Below, piece by piece: positions 44,601 to 52,976 of a stretch of DNA of 59,664 nucleotides. Source of the stretch: Flavobacteriales bacterium (lineage in GTDB: Bacteria; Bacteroidota; Bacteroidia; Flavobacteriales_D; Crocinitomicaceae); assembly GCA_013373595.1 (NCBI GenBank), contig JABXHO010000029.1, positions 1-59,664 of the forward strand. The letters run 5' to 3'. The notes beneath the pieces are model-generated. The model saw nothing but the letters and a program-made list of their open reading frames with translations. It did no database searches and was not told where the DNA came from. Position 1 is the first letter of the stretch; the number at the start of each line of letters is the position of its first letter. A program made the position numbers and the translations under genes.

Positions 44601-47442
44601 AAATGGACACACCAGCAGATATCGTCGCAATCTCTGCTGTTACCGTCTCTGTGAGCTCCAAAAACAAATCATCCAATACTGAAACTGTTACGGTATCGTC
44701 ATCATCACCAATAGGTATAGTAAAGTGTACAGGTCCACTGAGTGGGGTGTAATCAGCTGCAGATGTTGCTGATCCAGTTAAGGTAAGGGTTCCTGTTATA
44801 TCACTAGCAGAAGCATTCGGACCACCTCCAAACACTCTAAACATAATATGTGAAGAACCTTCTACGGCATTACCACCTGCTGGCACCTCAATTTCCACGC
44901 TGTATGAATCGTCATCACTAATCGTGTAGAGACAATTTGGCGTTGGCGATCCTGATGCATTCGCATCACCAACAGCAACACCATTACTTGGAAGAGCAAC
45001 GAACTGGTATCGCACTAGTTCATTTGGGGTTTCAGGAATTAGGTCATGAACAATCGTCATGCCTATTAAGACAAAATTGCTATCGTTATAGATATCTTGA
45101 CCTATGTTAAGAATGTCATGTACATAGTCATAATCTGTTACTACAGTTGCCGTAATTGGATCGTCTTCCACCTCAACTGTGGTCGGAATATTAATAACTC
45201 CTGTAGCAATAACTGTCGGGAATGGCGTTGCTGGACCAGCAGCCTCATCTGCTGATGCCATTGTCGCATCCGAGAATTCAACAATCAAACTATTTTTAAC
45301 CGCAAATGTGAAGAAATCATTGGTAACGAAATCAATTCCATCAACCCTCCAAATACCAGAACCAGGAGATGTCTCAGTCATAGCTACGGGAGTTGCAGTG
45401 CCTATTGATGTTCCTCGCACTAAAAAGAGACTGTCAACAAAACTAGGCACATCATTATCTGTGTTGGTTACATCTACTTGTACAGACACTCCTCCAACCG
45501 TCCCTACTTCTTTTACTCTCCACTCTTGAGGGAGAATTGCAAATCCTGTCGGAGCCCCAGACGTTGTCCAACCATTGGATGCGGGGACATCATTATTTCC
45601 CCAAACAAGGTAGCTATTATCTGCTCCAAAACTGGTTCTTGATGGATCAGTATTAGGGTTAGCAAAGTCATTATCCGTTGCTATCGTAACAATGGCAGAT
45701 TTATCTTGAGATTTTGATATACGCTGGTCTAGACCTGAGGCGTCATCGCGACCAATTCCAGCAACATCGTGCCAGTATGGAACACTATTCCAAACAGCAG
45801 TAGTGCCATCCGAAGCCAAATAGTTAGTTGTATTAGATGGTAGCGTTAACCCATACTTTAATGCAAGATAGGATCGAACCTGTCGATTTTGCGTGCTAGT
45901 CAATGATCCTTTGACAATGACTAGTTCGGATACGTTTCCATCAAAATGATCCAGTGAGCAGGCAGCTTCCGATGCTCCTATCCATCTGTGTGTAAATGTA
46001 GTTGTACTTGCGTAATTAATTGGAGCTCCTGTCGTTACTGTATCAGCAAGTCCCTCATTATTGTTGATAATGTAGGTTTGTCCTGAACGATTTACTGATA
46101 CGAGCGAGTAATCGGTTGAAGAATGGCCTGCCTCAACGGTAACAGTATTGCTTCCTGCAACATTCGACCCATCAAAACTCCAACTTTTTGTAGTAGTATT
46201 GTAGTGTAAATAATAGCCCGCCTTTGGCGCACTGCATAGGTCATCAGCAAATAGCACTCCGTTCGCGGTAGTATCAACGCTAGCAACGGCATATATACTA
46301 AAATCACTTGATCCTAGCATCAAGCTGTCACTAGCCGTGGCCTCGCCTAAATCAAGTTTATCCAAATTTCCAGGGTCAAACGTTAAAGACGAATTGTAAT
46401 TATTATCCTTCGGATTAAAAAGAGGTTCTTCACCAGAAGCAGCAGTGCCGTCAAAGTTCCCTTTACCTTGATCGATCCATGAGTTGAGGTTTAACCCAGT
46501 GGTATCAGTTCCTGCATCGCCTTTCATCCAGAGGGCAACGTTACAAGGGTCTATTCCTCCTGGTGTGGACGAAATAATAGGTAAGCCATACTTACAAGCT
46601 AAATAATTGTTGATTTTGGTCATTTGTGCAGGAGAGAGAACCGTATCATAAATGATAACCTCGGCAATCTTCGTGTCACCGTACTCATTTTCCTCTCTAT
46701 TCGTATTTAAAATGTATTCATCAAAAGTATTCCCTGTAGTTGGTACATTGGTACTAACTTGAATTCCGTCTGTATAACACGTAACGTTATTCCCTGATCT
46801 TGAGAACGAATAGAGTGTTGGTGCTGAAATAGCCGCTGCTTGAGTGCCAAAAAGAGAGTTGTTCGGCGTCCCTGCTGTTCCTCCATCGGTCGTATGATGA
46901 ACAAAATTGATCCCTCCAGACTCTAAACTTATCTCGAAGCGAGTATCCTCTATTGCATTACTTCCACCATCATCACCGCTTGAAAACAAACCAGTTCCCG
47001 CTGGCTGGGTACTCTGTTGTTGAAAAACAATAAATAAAGTATGATCTGAACTCCAGGAAGTGAATGAATTATTCCGAAAAGTGGTATTTGCGCCAAAAGC
47101 TAAAACTCCCTTTCCATTAAATGCTGCATCTGACGGTATGTAGGTCGGATCGTTCACATTTGGTGAAGTTAAATCAGATCCTTGAGAAGACTTATCTACC
47201 CAAGAAGTTATCGTTCCCGCCCCTGGTGTAGATCCATTTGCCGCAGGATCACTTCCATCCACCCAGAGTTTTAAGTTACCACTTAGATCACTGGGTAACT
47301 GAGCGAAGCTCATTGTTGAAAGTAGACAAAAGGCCAAAAACACAGCACTCTTACGGACTCTTAACTTGTTATTATTCAGTTTTTTAATCGATTTATCAGC
47401 AATTATTTGCATATGTTGACCAAGTAGTAATGTTCCATTCAT
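41653..47442 (-). CDS. Giant T9SS type B adhesin with seven Calx-beta domains (1929 aa)
   Basis: A hydrophobic leader at about 30-48 (SAVFLAFCLLSTMSFA/Q); the start may be the ATG at 47412. Two jelly-roll/LamG-like modules lie at about 50-290 and 300-530 (LKLWVDGSDPAA, YLACKYGLPIISS and a second LALKYGLTLPSN). Seven Calx-beta repeats of about 115 residues follow (about 865-1668), each with an SPVxxxEG start, an ADYxxx...FSI middle and an ETV/ENV...DD end. Residues about 1670-1833 are thrombospondin type 3-like calcium repeats (DTDGDGINDGCDAF). The C-terminus is the gliding-motility-associated type B domain (SPNGDNINDKLEIKGL, KIFNRWGALIYES). With the following PorP/SprF and OmpA genes it forms a SprB-like surface system; it is likely a calcium-dependent adhesin. 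Confidence 0.93.
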   Translation of the reverse strand: MNGTLLLGQHMQIIADKSIKKLNNNKLRVRKSAVFLAFCLLSTMSFAQLPSDLSGNLKLWVDGSDPAANGSTPGAGTITSWVDKSSQGSDLTSPNVNDPTYIPSDAAFNGKGVLAFGANTTFRNNSFTSWSSDHTLFIVFQQQSTQPAGTGLFSSGDDGGSNAIEDTRFEISLESGGINFVHHTTDGGTAGTPNNSLFGTQAAAISAPTLYSFSRSGNNVTCYTDGIQVSTNVPTTGNTFDEYILNTNREENEYGDTKIAEVIIYDTVLSPAQMTKINNYLACKYGLPIISSTPGGIDPCNVALWMKGDAGTDTTGLNLNSWIDQGKGNFDGTAASGEEPLFNPKDNNYNSSLTFDPGNLDKLDLGEATASDSLMLGSSDFSIYAVASVDTTANGVLFADDLCSAPKAGYYLHYNTTTKSWSFDGSNVAGSNTVTVEAGHSSTDYSLVSVNRSGQTYIINNNEGLADTVTTGAPINYASTTTFTHRWIGASEAACSLDHFDGNVSELVIVKGSLTSTQNRQVRSYLALKYGLTLPSNTTNYLASDGTTAVWNSVPYWHDVAGIGRDDASGLDQRISKSQDKSAIVTIATDNDFANPNTDPSRTSFGADNSYLVWGNNDVPASNGWTTSGAPTGFAILPQEWRVKEVGTVGGVSVQVDVTNTDNDVPSFVDSLFLVRGTSIGTATPVAMTETSPGSGIWRVDGIDFVTNDFFTFAVKNSLIVEFSDATMASADEAAGPATPFPTVIATGVINIPTTVEVEDDPITATVVTDYDYVHDILNIGQDIYNDSNFVLIGMTIVHDLIPETPNELVRYQFVALPSNGVAVGDANASGSPTPNCLYTISDDDSYSVEIEVPAGGNAVEGSSHIMFRVFGGGPNASASDITGTLTLTGSATSAADYTPLSGPVHFTIPIGDDDDTVTVSVLDDLFLELTETVTAEIATISAGVSISGSPATANITDDELAGVQVVVGSPVDAPEGSSVSYTYTLAGGVQNQTGGPVTGPITYGGSAVAADYAAAPPSFSIPHLGTSQTLSVFIVNDQAVEITENLTANINNIDVNGTNYTSVSSASADIFDQDTLGLTLSVSSPVNGVSEGVGNLIYNVTLDGNLVNETGSAITGTVDLSASGATAGADYTDVTNFSILNDSTSGQIIVPIIDDGLIEGNETVVASISNIMPFGSTNPSADSVSVTIFDNDAGGLQISIDSPVNATETPPSLSATVTFDVSIISGTPAASNITGTLNFNGGTAVIGSDFDTTGASTYTILAGDLTTQIVLPVINDGLSEPDETVVASFVGNPSLAGATYVNTTSTATIFDDDAANLTVEIDTISSGTEGSSNVFFVVALEFNDVNGTGGPITGSIALTGTAGTGDYSFTPPLEYSIANGQTSDTVMITVTDDFDVEFTETLTATLLTASVGSVSSFNNSATAFIYDNELPNLSISALSPVDGEEGVGDITFTVSIDGGWVNSLGQPITGDLIYSGTASSGLDFTELVNFSIPDGVDFEEHTLVVANDLIIENLENVTVTLTNPNFGVMSNDSVVTADIIDNDLAAAQLTIASTVDGIEAPTATDAEFVVSIVNGLGSNLENQTGGPITGTISVGGTAQGGGVDYSYSGGTSFSIADSSLSDVLTFSVNDDALEEVTETIIVTITSTSLGGISADSSASANLFDDDTDTDNDGLTDLYDPITGNIDSDCDGIFDGCDADADGDGNIDPGMVDTDGDGINDGCDAFNDITGVLDNGPDINGDGLNDVAWDPTDSDEDLLPDHVDPNDNNPDSDGDGIPDGADADVNNDGVLDNGCDEDLDGIHNIADGNTPGNTDLNGNGIDDDWDVGIEDRNMINYIVSPNGDNINDKLEIKGLQFVNSYDLKIFNRWGALIYESRNYQNDWDGEVTVKGAGTLNGDKVPDGTYFYVLDVIKKDNEAILVRGYIDLRR

Positions 47443-47835
47443 AGCGATGAATATTAAGTATGCTAAACAGAACCGTCAGAATCATTTTTTTCGAATAAAC
47501 ATACTATCGAAATAACAGAAGATGATATCAGCGGTTGGCGAGCCCTTTAATAAAGATGCAATATAAAGAAAAAAATAAATGCGTACCAACTTATCCCTTT
47601 AGAATACTCCGCATTTAAGCTCTGTTCATGTTCGCCCATGTCCATAAATCAAAATATCATTATTTTCCCTTTCACCTAATGATTTAACTGACTAAATTTC
47701 AAACTACTGAAATCCAGTTACATTATCACTGATACACATCCTATTTCGCAAAGGAATGCCGTTAAGATTAGAATTAAAGTTTAGAATTGCTCGAAAAAAC
47801 ACTAACTTCGTACTGTACAATAACTCAACAGAAAA
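47443..47835. other. Divergent promoter region (393 bases)
   Basis: Separates the minus-strand adhesin operon from the plus-strand LamG protein. For the plus strand a weak pair, TTTA, 19 bases, then TAACTTCG at about 47801-47808, is 28 bases before the ATG at 47836. I found no perfect TAnnTTTG on the minus strand for the adhesin. AT-rich, no supported gene or terminator. Confidence 0.35.
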
Positions 47836-49215
47836 ATGAAACAACTTTTATTCACTTTTACCTTAATCTCGTTTACACTTTCTTACTCAACAAGCGCATC
47901 TTACAGTCAGTGTATTACTGCGATTGAACTCGATGGCGTAGATGATTACATGCACACACCTTTTGCTAATTACGATTTCACAAATTTCACCATTGAAATG
48001 TGGATTAACTCTCCTGATTTCAGTCCTAATGAAGTTTATGTTAATTGGAATCAAGATTCCAGAATTCTTCTCGGTGGTTGGGAAGCTGATGGAAGTTTCA
48101 ATGGCGGTGCCAGCGGTCTCTCGCCATCTAGCATAAATTCAGGTGCTGGAACGACGCCGTCAGTTAACAACTGGCATCATGTAGCTTACGTTTTCGATGG
48201 ATCGACTCAATCCATTTATATCGGTGGGACGCTTGTAGCAACCCAAGCTACAACTGGATCTGTAGCACAAGGAACTGGATTCAATAGTGGACTTGTTATC
48301 GGTGCTCGATTTACAATGGGTTCACAGTTTACAAATACCACTTTCGAAGATGTTCGAGTTTGGAACGTTGCTAGAACTGCGACTGAAATCAGCAGCAACG
48401 CAGCATTCAATCTAAACGGTAACGAAACGGGACTGATTGCATACTATCGATTTGAAGACGGTATTGGAAGTAATACGGTCACAGATTTGACTGGGAACGG
48501 TCATACTTTGACGTTATATAATATGGATTCATCTACTGATTGGGTGCCTGGCTTGTTCTCTCAACCTTCACAAGGAACAGATGTCATTTCAAATTGTGGG
48601 CCATATACATGGATTGATGGGAACACGTATAGTGCGGATAACAACACTGCAACGCACACAATTGTAGGTGGTGCAGCTGGTGGATGTGATAGTATTGTAA
48701 CCTTAGATTTAACCGTAAACACTCCTGTTGATACCTCTGTGACAGCTTCTTCTCCAGATTTTACAGCGAATGATGTATCCGCTGGGGTTACCTATCAGTG
48801 GATCGATTGTGGAAATGGCAATGTTGCACTTGCTGGAGAAACTGGACAAATGTTTACCGCTACTGCTACTGGATCTTATGCGGTGGTTGTAACAGGGGCA
48901 AATGGTTGTAGTGATACTTCAAGTTGTTACCCTGCTAACTTCAGCGGGATTGATGAATCCAATTTATCCTTTCAAATTGCGATAGCACCAAACCCAACGA
49001 ATGGTAAATTTTCGATTCGAAGTGCTAACTATTCTGGCGGTGTGACAATTGAAATAAGTGATTTGACAGGTAAGTTGATCCAAAAAGTGGATGCTACCTT
49101 TGATAAAGTTGCGGATTCAGTTCATATTGATTTAACGGATGCGGAAAGTGGTACTTACTTCGTCAAGGTTTCAGACGGTTTAGATTCTTACGTAACAAGA
49201 ATTGTAAAGAAGTAA
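47836..49215 (+). CDS. T9SS-exported LamG-domain protein
   Basis: 459 residues. Signal peptide about 1-24 (MKQLLFTFTLISFTLSYSTSAS). LamG/concanavalin-like domain at about 30-215 (CITAIELDGVDDYMHTPF, NWHHVAYVFDGSTQSIYIGG, FEDVRVWNVARTATEI, GLIAYYRFEDG). A middle module (about 245-370) has the SprB/Ig-type NCGPYTWIDGNTYSADNNTA and a CDS-type CNGCSDTSSC pair. The end is a T9SS type A sorting domain (FQIAIAPNPTNGKFSIRS ... SYVTRIVKK). Likely a surface or secreted glycan-binding protein. It is a single-gene plus-strand unit with a strong terminator 23 bases after its stop. Confidence 0.9.
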   Translation: MKQLLFTFTLISFTLSYSTSASYSQCITAIELDGVDDYMHTPFANYDFTNFTIEMWINSPDFSPNEVYVNWNQDSRILLGGWEADGSFNGGASGLSPSSINSGAGTTPSVNNWHHVAYVFDGSTQSIYIGGTLVATQATTGSVAQGTGFNSGLVIGARFTMGSQFTNTTFEDVRVWNVARTATEISSNAAFNLNGNETGLIAYYRFEDGIGSNTVTDLTGNGHTLTLYNMDSSTDWVPGLFSQPSQGTDVISNCGPYTWIDGNTYSADNNTATHTIVGGAAGGCDSIVTLDLTVNTPVDTSVTASSPDFTANDVSAGVTYQWIDCGNGNVALAGETGQMFTATATGSYAVVVTGANGCSDTSSCYPANFSGIDESNLSFQIAIAPNPTNGKFSIRSANYSGGVTIEISDLTGKLIQKVDATFDKVADSVHIDLTDAESGTYFVKVSDGLDSYVTRIVKK

Positions 49216-49237
49216 TATTTCCCAACATATTTATAAT

Positions 49238-49275
49238 ATCAGGCTTAATCTTTCGACTAAGCCTGATTTTTTTTT
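49238..49275 (+). terminator. Rho-independent terminator after the LamG gene
   Basis: Perfect 10-base arms ATCAGGCTTA (49238-49247) and TAAGCCTGAT (49258-49267), 10-base loop, then nine T residues. Oriented for the plus strand and placed 23 bases after the LamG stop. Confidence 0.9.
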
Positions 49276-49373
49276 GATTTCTTTTAGAAATGAGTTTTCC
49301 CTTTGATTTATCATCCCGTTCTTCTGGGAGGTCTCGTCGAATTATTATCTACTCTATTCAAAATAGGAAATCT

Positions 49374-49556
49374 TTATGTTTTCTGGTGATTACAAATTGA
49401 TGGAGAATATATCAGGTCATCATACTCTGGGAAATCAATTTCCAGAGCATTAAGTAGTGCTTGAGCATCCGATGCATTCTTACTTTGGTTAACTGCTGCC
49501 CCAAAAATAATTTCAAATCCCCCTTTCGTCAGTCTTCTATCAGCTTCAAATCAAAC
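49374..49556 (-). pseudogene. Possible remnant of a protein-coding gene
   Basis: On the minus strand a frame with no methionine runs from a TGA near 49556 to a TAA at 49374 and encodes protein-like sequence: DRRLTKGGFEIIFGAAVNQ, then NASDAQALLNALEIDFPEY and DDLIYSPSICNHQKT. The composition looks like a genuine C-terminus rather than a random frame, but there is no start, and an upstream frame in another register also stops nearby. This suggests a broken or decayed gene. I cannot name it; the DDLIY-type end is seen in several small Bacteroidota proteins. Confidence 0.3.
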
Positions 49557-49603
49557 CTACTACCACTAAACGAACCTAGCAGAGACGATTTATTCAAAAC
49601 AAC

Positions 49604-49611
49604 TAACTTTG
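49604..49611 (+). promoter_or_regulatory. -7 box before the hypothetical gene at 49658
   Basis: TAACTTTG is a perfect match to the TAnnTTTG -7 box and lies 46 bases before the ATG at 49658. There is no TTTG at the expected -33 distance. The upstream sequence AAAACAAC is AT-rich. Included because it supports reading 49658-50035 as a gene. Confidence 0.4.
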
Positions 49612-49657
49612 ATAAGGAATCGCCTATAGATGTCCTACTCGATAACTCAACGTTAAT

Positions 49658-50035
49658 ATGTCTCAATCAGCGGAACGAAAAGCTTTTTTAGCAGAATTCA
49701 ACAAGATCGCCATTTACACTGCCACAGTTTTACATGGAGATGAGGTATCGAAGGTTCGCATAAAACAGATGAAGCAATATTTCAATCGGACCTACAACAT
49801 GCTTAACCGTCTTACTCAGAAGAAAGTCATAAACGACAAATCGTTCCGCTATGGATACGGCGGCAAGGTACTTGTTCGCAAAGTAATGCTTCAACTTGGG
49901 GTGATTGAAAAGGTGGTCGACTCGCGCCCTGCGGAATATTATTTGAAAGTCCGACCTCAAGATATTGACTTAGAACTTGTCTCCAGAATTATTGTTGAGG
50001 TGTATTTAACTCGAAATGATATTCGAGAGTTTTGA
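49658..50035 (+). CDS. Small cytoplasmic protein, unknown function
   Basis: 125 residues, no signal peptide or membrane helix. Basic and mostly alpha-helical: FLAEFNKIAIYTATVLHGDE, MKQYFNRTYNMLNRLTQKKV, then VLVRKVMLQLGVIEKVV, DIDLELVSRIIVEVYLTR. The charge (many Lys/Arg) could suit nucleic-acid contact, but no motif is present. A TAACTTTG -7 box lies 46 bases upstream. The reverse strand also has a 76-residue frame that I regard as a shadow. It ends just before a terminator that serves the neighbour on the other strand. Confidence 0.6.
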   Translation: MSQSAERKAFLAEFNKIAIYTATVLHGDEVSKVRIKQMKQYFNRTYNMLNRLTQKKVINDKSFRYGYGGKVLVRKVMLQLGVIEKVVDSRPAEYYLKVRPQDIDLELVSRIIVEVYLTRNDIREF

Positions 50036-50072
50036 GCAAAAAAAATCCAGACTCTCTGAGAAAGTCTGGATT
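50036..50072 (-). terminator. Rho-independent terminator for the YD-like T9SS protein gene
   Basis: Arms AATCCAGACT (minus strand, 50072-50063) and AGTCTGGATT (50053-50044) pair over 10 bases with loop TTCTCAGAG, followed on the minus strand by TTTTTTTTGCTC. It lies 27 bases past the minus-strand stop at 50099. On the plus strand it has no T run. Confidence 0.85.
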
Positions 50073-50098
50073 CGATGATGCGAATTATCGCGTATCAA

Positions 50099-51310
50099 TT
50101 ATCGTTTCACAAAACGTGTTTGCGCTGCTCCTTTAGATGTCATCGCCTTCACCACGTAAACTCCCGCTGGCAAGTTTGAAACATCCATAGTATTCCCTTT
50201 TTGACTGATCATTAATCTGCCATCTGTTGAAAATACGGAAACTTGATCTACATTCAATTCAGATGAAATTGTAATTACATCACTTGAAGGATTTGGATAT
50301 ACCGTCGCCTCCAAAGCAAATTCTTCATCGATTCCCGCAGTTGACTGGTAGTAAAAATCAAGAATTTCGTATACATACAATGATGAAGAAACGAAATCCA
50401 ATTCGCTGCTTTCAATTTGTTTTACAAAACCTTCAGTATCATAGGTGTAATCTTGTTGAACAAACAAGTCTCCTCCAAAATACCCTTGATAAACAGATAA
50501 CTGATTATCCGCGTTGTAGGTATAATTCAGTTCAATTTCGGTAGTCGTTCCTGGCACTCCTCCTGAAACTGGATACGCCTCAACCAATGAAGGCAAACCA
50601 GCAGAGTATGAATAATCCAAATCGTACGTCCATTCCAATGGTGTAGTTGATGAACCTTCGTAAATTTCTAAACCTGTCAACTCACTTCCCGAGTATGTCA
50701 TTAAGCTTTGAGATTCTGGATACAATGCTGAACCACTCCAAGAATAAGATATGTGGCGCGTCATGTTGTTAGATGCATCATAAAACATCGAATCTACCGA
50801 CTCTGTAACAGGATTTCCTGTAGGATCTGAGATAAATGATTCAACAACTAGGTTATTGTTCGCATCGTATTCGAAATTATTCTCTCCGAGAATATCAAAC
50901 TGTGTCACGTTCCAGAAAAACAATTCAATTTTCGTCAAGTTTCCAGATGCATCGTAGGTATATTCTTGTCGATCTGATTGTGCAATCTCTGAATCAGCCA
51001 AGTTACCGTTAACGATTGTGTTTTGTCGCGCTTCAGTAAAGGCCAAAGGCATTCCACTGTATAAATTCTCCGTGTTACATTTGATGGTCGGTAACTCGTA
51101 CAGCCAATCAAAAACAGGTGAGTCAAATCTGAACTCAGGCTCATTCGAATAGAGCGAACCCTCCCAAGAATTGTAGATATACTCACTTGAATCGATGTCC
51201 ACCATGGTTCCGGTTTCATCAAAGTTTCGTGTAGTTAACCCGATCAGTTTTTGTTGAGCATTTACGCCAAATGCTGTAAGCGCTAATGTGAATAAAATTT
51301 TCTTTTTCAT
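50099..51310 (-). CDS. T9SS-exported YD-repeat-like protein
   Basis: I start at the ATG at 51310 (MKKKILFTLALTAFGVNA/QQ, a clean signal peptide); a frame open to 51397 adds 29 unlikely residues. The 403-residue protein has a series of YxYDxxGNL/YDANNNL units (EYTYDASGNLTKIELF, FEYDANNNLVVESF, SMFYDASNNMTRHISY, YTYNADNQLSVYQG), the YD-type repeat of RHS-like surface proteins. The C-terminus is a T9SS type A sorting domain (ATVYPNPSSDVITISSE ... GAAQTRFVKR). Probably a secreted or surface protein. It is a single-gene minus-strand unit with its own terminator. Confidence 0.85.
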   Translation of the reverse strand: MKKKILFTLALTAFGVNAQQKLIGLTTRNFDETGTMVDIDSSEYIYNSWEGSLYSNEPEFRFDSPVFDWLYELPTIKCNTENLYSGMPLAFTEARQNTIVNGNLADSEIAQSDRQEYTYDASGNLTKIELFFWNVTQFDILGENNFEYDANNNLVVESFISDPTGNPVTESVDSMFYDASNNMTRHISYSWSGSALYPESQSLMTYSGSELTGLEIYEGSSTTPLEWTYDLDYSYSAGLPSLVEAYPVSGGVPGTTTEIELNYTYNADNQLSVYQGYFGGDLFVQQDYTYDTEGFVKQIESSELDFVSSSLYVYEILDFYYQSTAGIDEEFALEATVYPNPSSDVITISSELNVDQVSVFSTDGRLMISQKGNTMDVSNLPAGVYVVKAMTSKGAAQTRFVKR

Positions 51311-51485
51311 ATAAGGTAAATTAAGATGCCGACAAAGATCACTTTTTCCGTCATACCAAAAACAAAAAAAACTAAAAAACCTTGGGTTTTGGGTCATTTA
51401 AAAGCATAATCACGTTGCATTCGGTTTTAACTTTATTTGGATAAACGCGTTATGTTGAATAATTAGTTTTACAAAAAAATACACG

Positions 51486-52196
51486 ATGCGTTTAATTCTT
51501 ATCCTCACCCTTTCCATTCTTCCTTTTCTTTCGAACGCGCAGTTGAAAGCAGTAAAAGGAAAATCGAGTTACAATTACTGGATTCACCTTCCTGAAGACA
51601 GTGTTTTGAACTCAAATCCTCCTGTTTTGATTTTCCTTCACGGAAGAAGTTTATCTGGATCAGACCTCAATAAAGTAAAGCGCTACGGAGTCATCTCAGA
51701 ACTAGAGAAAGGGAGAAATATTCCAGCGATTGTGATTGCACCACAAGTTAAATCAGGCGCATGGGATCCAGACAAGCTATTGACACTTCTCAAGGATGTT
51801 CAGTCTCAATATACAACCGATACAAGTCGTGTGTATGTGTGCGGTATGAGTATGGGCGGATATGGCACTTTGCATTTTATCGGTAAGTATCCTGAGAAAT
51901 TAACTGCTGGTGTTGCGCTTTGCGGCGGTGGTAAATCGAGTGATGCTTGCAACTTATCAAAGGTTCCATTGTGGATTCAGCACGGTACAGCCGACAAACC
52001 CGTTCCGGTGTCCGAATCGCGCAATATCGTGAAGGCAATTAAAGCGTGTGACGGATCCAACTTGATCTACAAGGAAATTCCTGGAGCAAGTCATGGCGCC
52101 ATGGAACGTGAATTCCGAAAGGATGATATGTACGATTGGTTGTTTTCGAAGGAGAAAGTAGCTCCTTCAACTGAAGATCAAATGACAGAAGAATAG
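51486..52196 (+). CDS. Secreted alpha/beta-hydrolase (carboxylesterase/PHB-depolymerase type)
   Basis: 236 residues. Signal peptide at about 1-18 (MRLILILTLSILPFLSNA). Alpha/beta-hydrolase fold with oxyanion strand PPVLIFLHGRSLSG, nucleophile Ser122 in GMSMGGYG, acid Asp170 in WIQHGTADKPVP and His203 in GASHGAM. This motif set is typical of phospholipase/carboxylesterase and polyhydroxybutyrate-depolymerase-like esterases. The substrate is unknown. The stop is two bases from the end of the convergent T9SS gene, with no terminator between them. Confidence 0.9.
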   Translation: MRLILILTLSILPFLSNAQLKAVKGKSSYNYWIHLPEDSVLNSNPPVLIFLHGRSLSGSDLNKVKRYGVISELEKGRNIPAIVIAPQVKSGAWDPDKLLTLLKDVQSQYTTDTSRVYVCGMSMGGYGTLHFIGKYPEKLTAGVALCGGGKSSDACNLSKVPLWIQHGTADKPVPVSESRNIVKAIKACDGSNLIYKEIPGASHGAMEREFRKDDMYDWLFSKEKVAPSTEDQMTEE

Positions 52197-52198
52197 CT

Positions 52199-52804
52199 TC
52201 ATTGAACAGCAATCTTCCCCGAAAAAGGTTCCATTCCACCTTTCGACTTCAAAACAAAGAAATAAACACCTTGTTCGAATTTGTCGCGCTGCAGTGTAAT
52301 GGATTGTTCGGAAGTGTCTTCCTCGAAAAGAATTTCTCCGTTTTCCGTAAAGAAAGTAATTGTCACTTCTTCTTGGTTATCGTTATCAAAAATCAACTTG
52401 GATTCATTGTAAACTGGATTGGGCGCAACTAGGTACTTTTGATCTCCCGCATCAATTACCTCAATATCTACGATGTACGAAAAACCCACTCCTCCCATAC
52501 TTAAGCGGTAATAGTTGGTCGTATTCACATCTGGAGCAACATCGGTAAATTGATAATCAATCGTTTCAGCCGTACTACCACAAATTCCTTCAATCGTTCC
52601 AATTTGACTGAAGTTAATTGAGTCATTCGAACGCAAAACAGTAATTCCATTGCACGTATTACCTTGAGTGATTGCCCAGTTGAGTAGCACCTTGCCGTTA
52701 AACTCATTTGCTGAAAAGTTCAAAACAACACTCTCATTCTGTGAACGCGCAGAAAACGATCCGAAGAAAATTGTTAGAAACAAGAAGAACTCCCATTTTT
52801 TCAT
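52199..52804 (-). CDS. Small T9SS-exported protein
   Basis: 201 residues. Signal peptide MKKWEFFLFLTIFFGSFSARS/Q. An FN3-like beta sandwich at about 25-115 (VVLNFSANEFNGKVLLNWAI, YQFTDVAPDVNTTNYYRLSM) precedes a T9SS type A sorting domain (YLVAPNPVYNESKLIFDND ... SGKIAVQ). Two Cys (about 51 and 75) may be paired. Convergent with the esterase gene by two bases. Likely a small secreted or surface subunit; nothing more specific can be read. Confidence 0.8.
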   Translation of the reverse strand: MKKWEFFLFLTIFFGSFSARSQNESVVLNFSANEFNGKVLLNWAITQGNTCNGITVLRSNDSINFSQIGTIEGICGSTAETIDYQFTDVAPDVNTTNYYRLSMGGVGFSYIVDIEVIDAGDQKYLVAPNPVYNESKLIFDNDNQEEVTITFFTENGEILFEEDTSEQSITLQRDKFEQGVYFFVLKSKGGMEPFSGKIAVQ

Positions 52805-52976
52805 ATTTCAATAACGGAAAAACAATCGAAACATTATTCGGTTCTACACTTTTTACGCTCGACTGTTTTCATCCTCCTGCATCTTGATGATCTAATTAAC
52901 ATTTCTTTCGATCGGAAGATAGGAATCTTCATTTTCCGCATGTACTTTTATCATCTCGGGTACTAAATTCCCTCGC

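Noticed and set aside
42000-44900. Repeated sequence in the adhesin gene considered as a CRISPR or DNA repeat
   Set aside because: The repeats are protein domains of about 345 bases with diverged nucleotides, not identical short repeats with spacers.
49461-49691. 76-codon plus-strand frame before the 125-residue hypothetical gene
   Set aside because: Overlaps the start of the better gene, spans its likely promoter and has no family features.
52915-52930. Hairpin GAAGAT/ATCTTC before the UbiB gene
   Set aside because: Six pairs with a four-base loop and no T run; not a terminator, and no regulator suggested.
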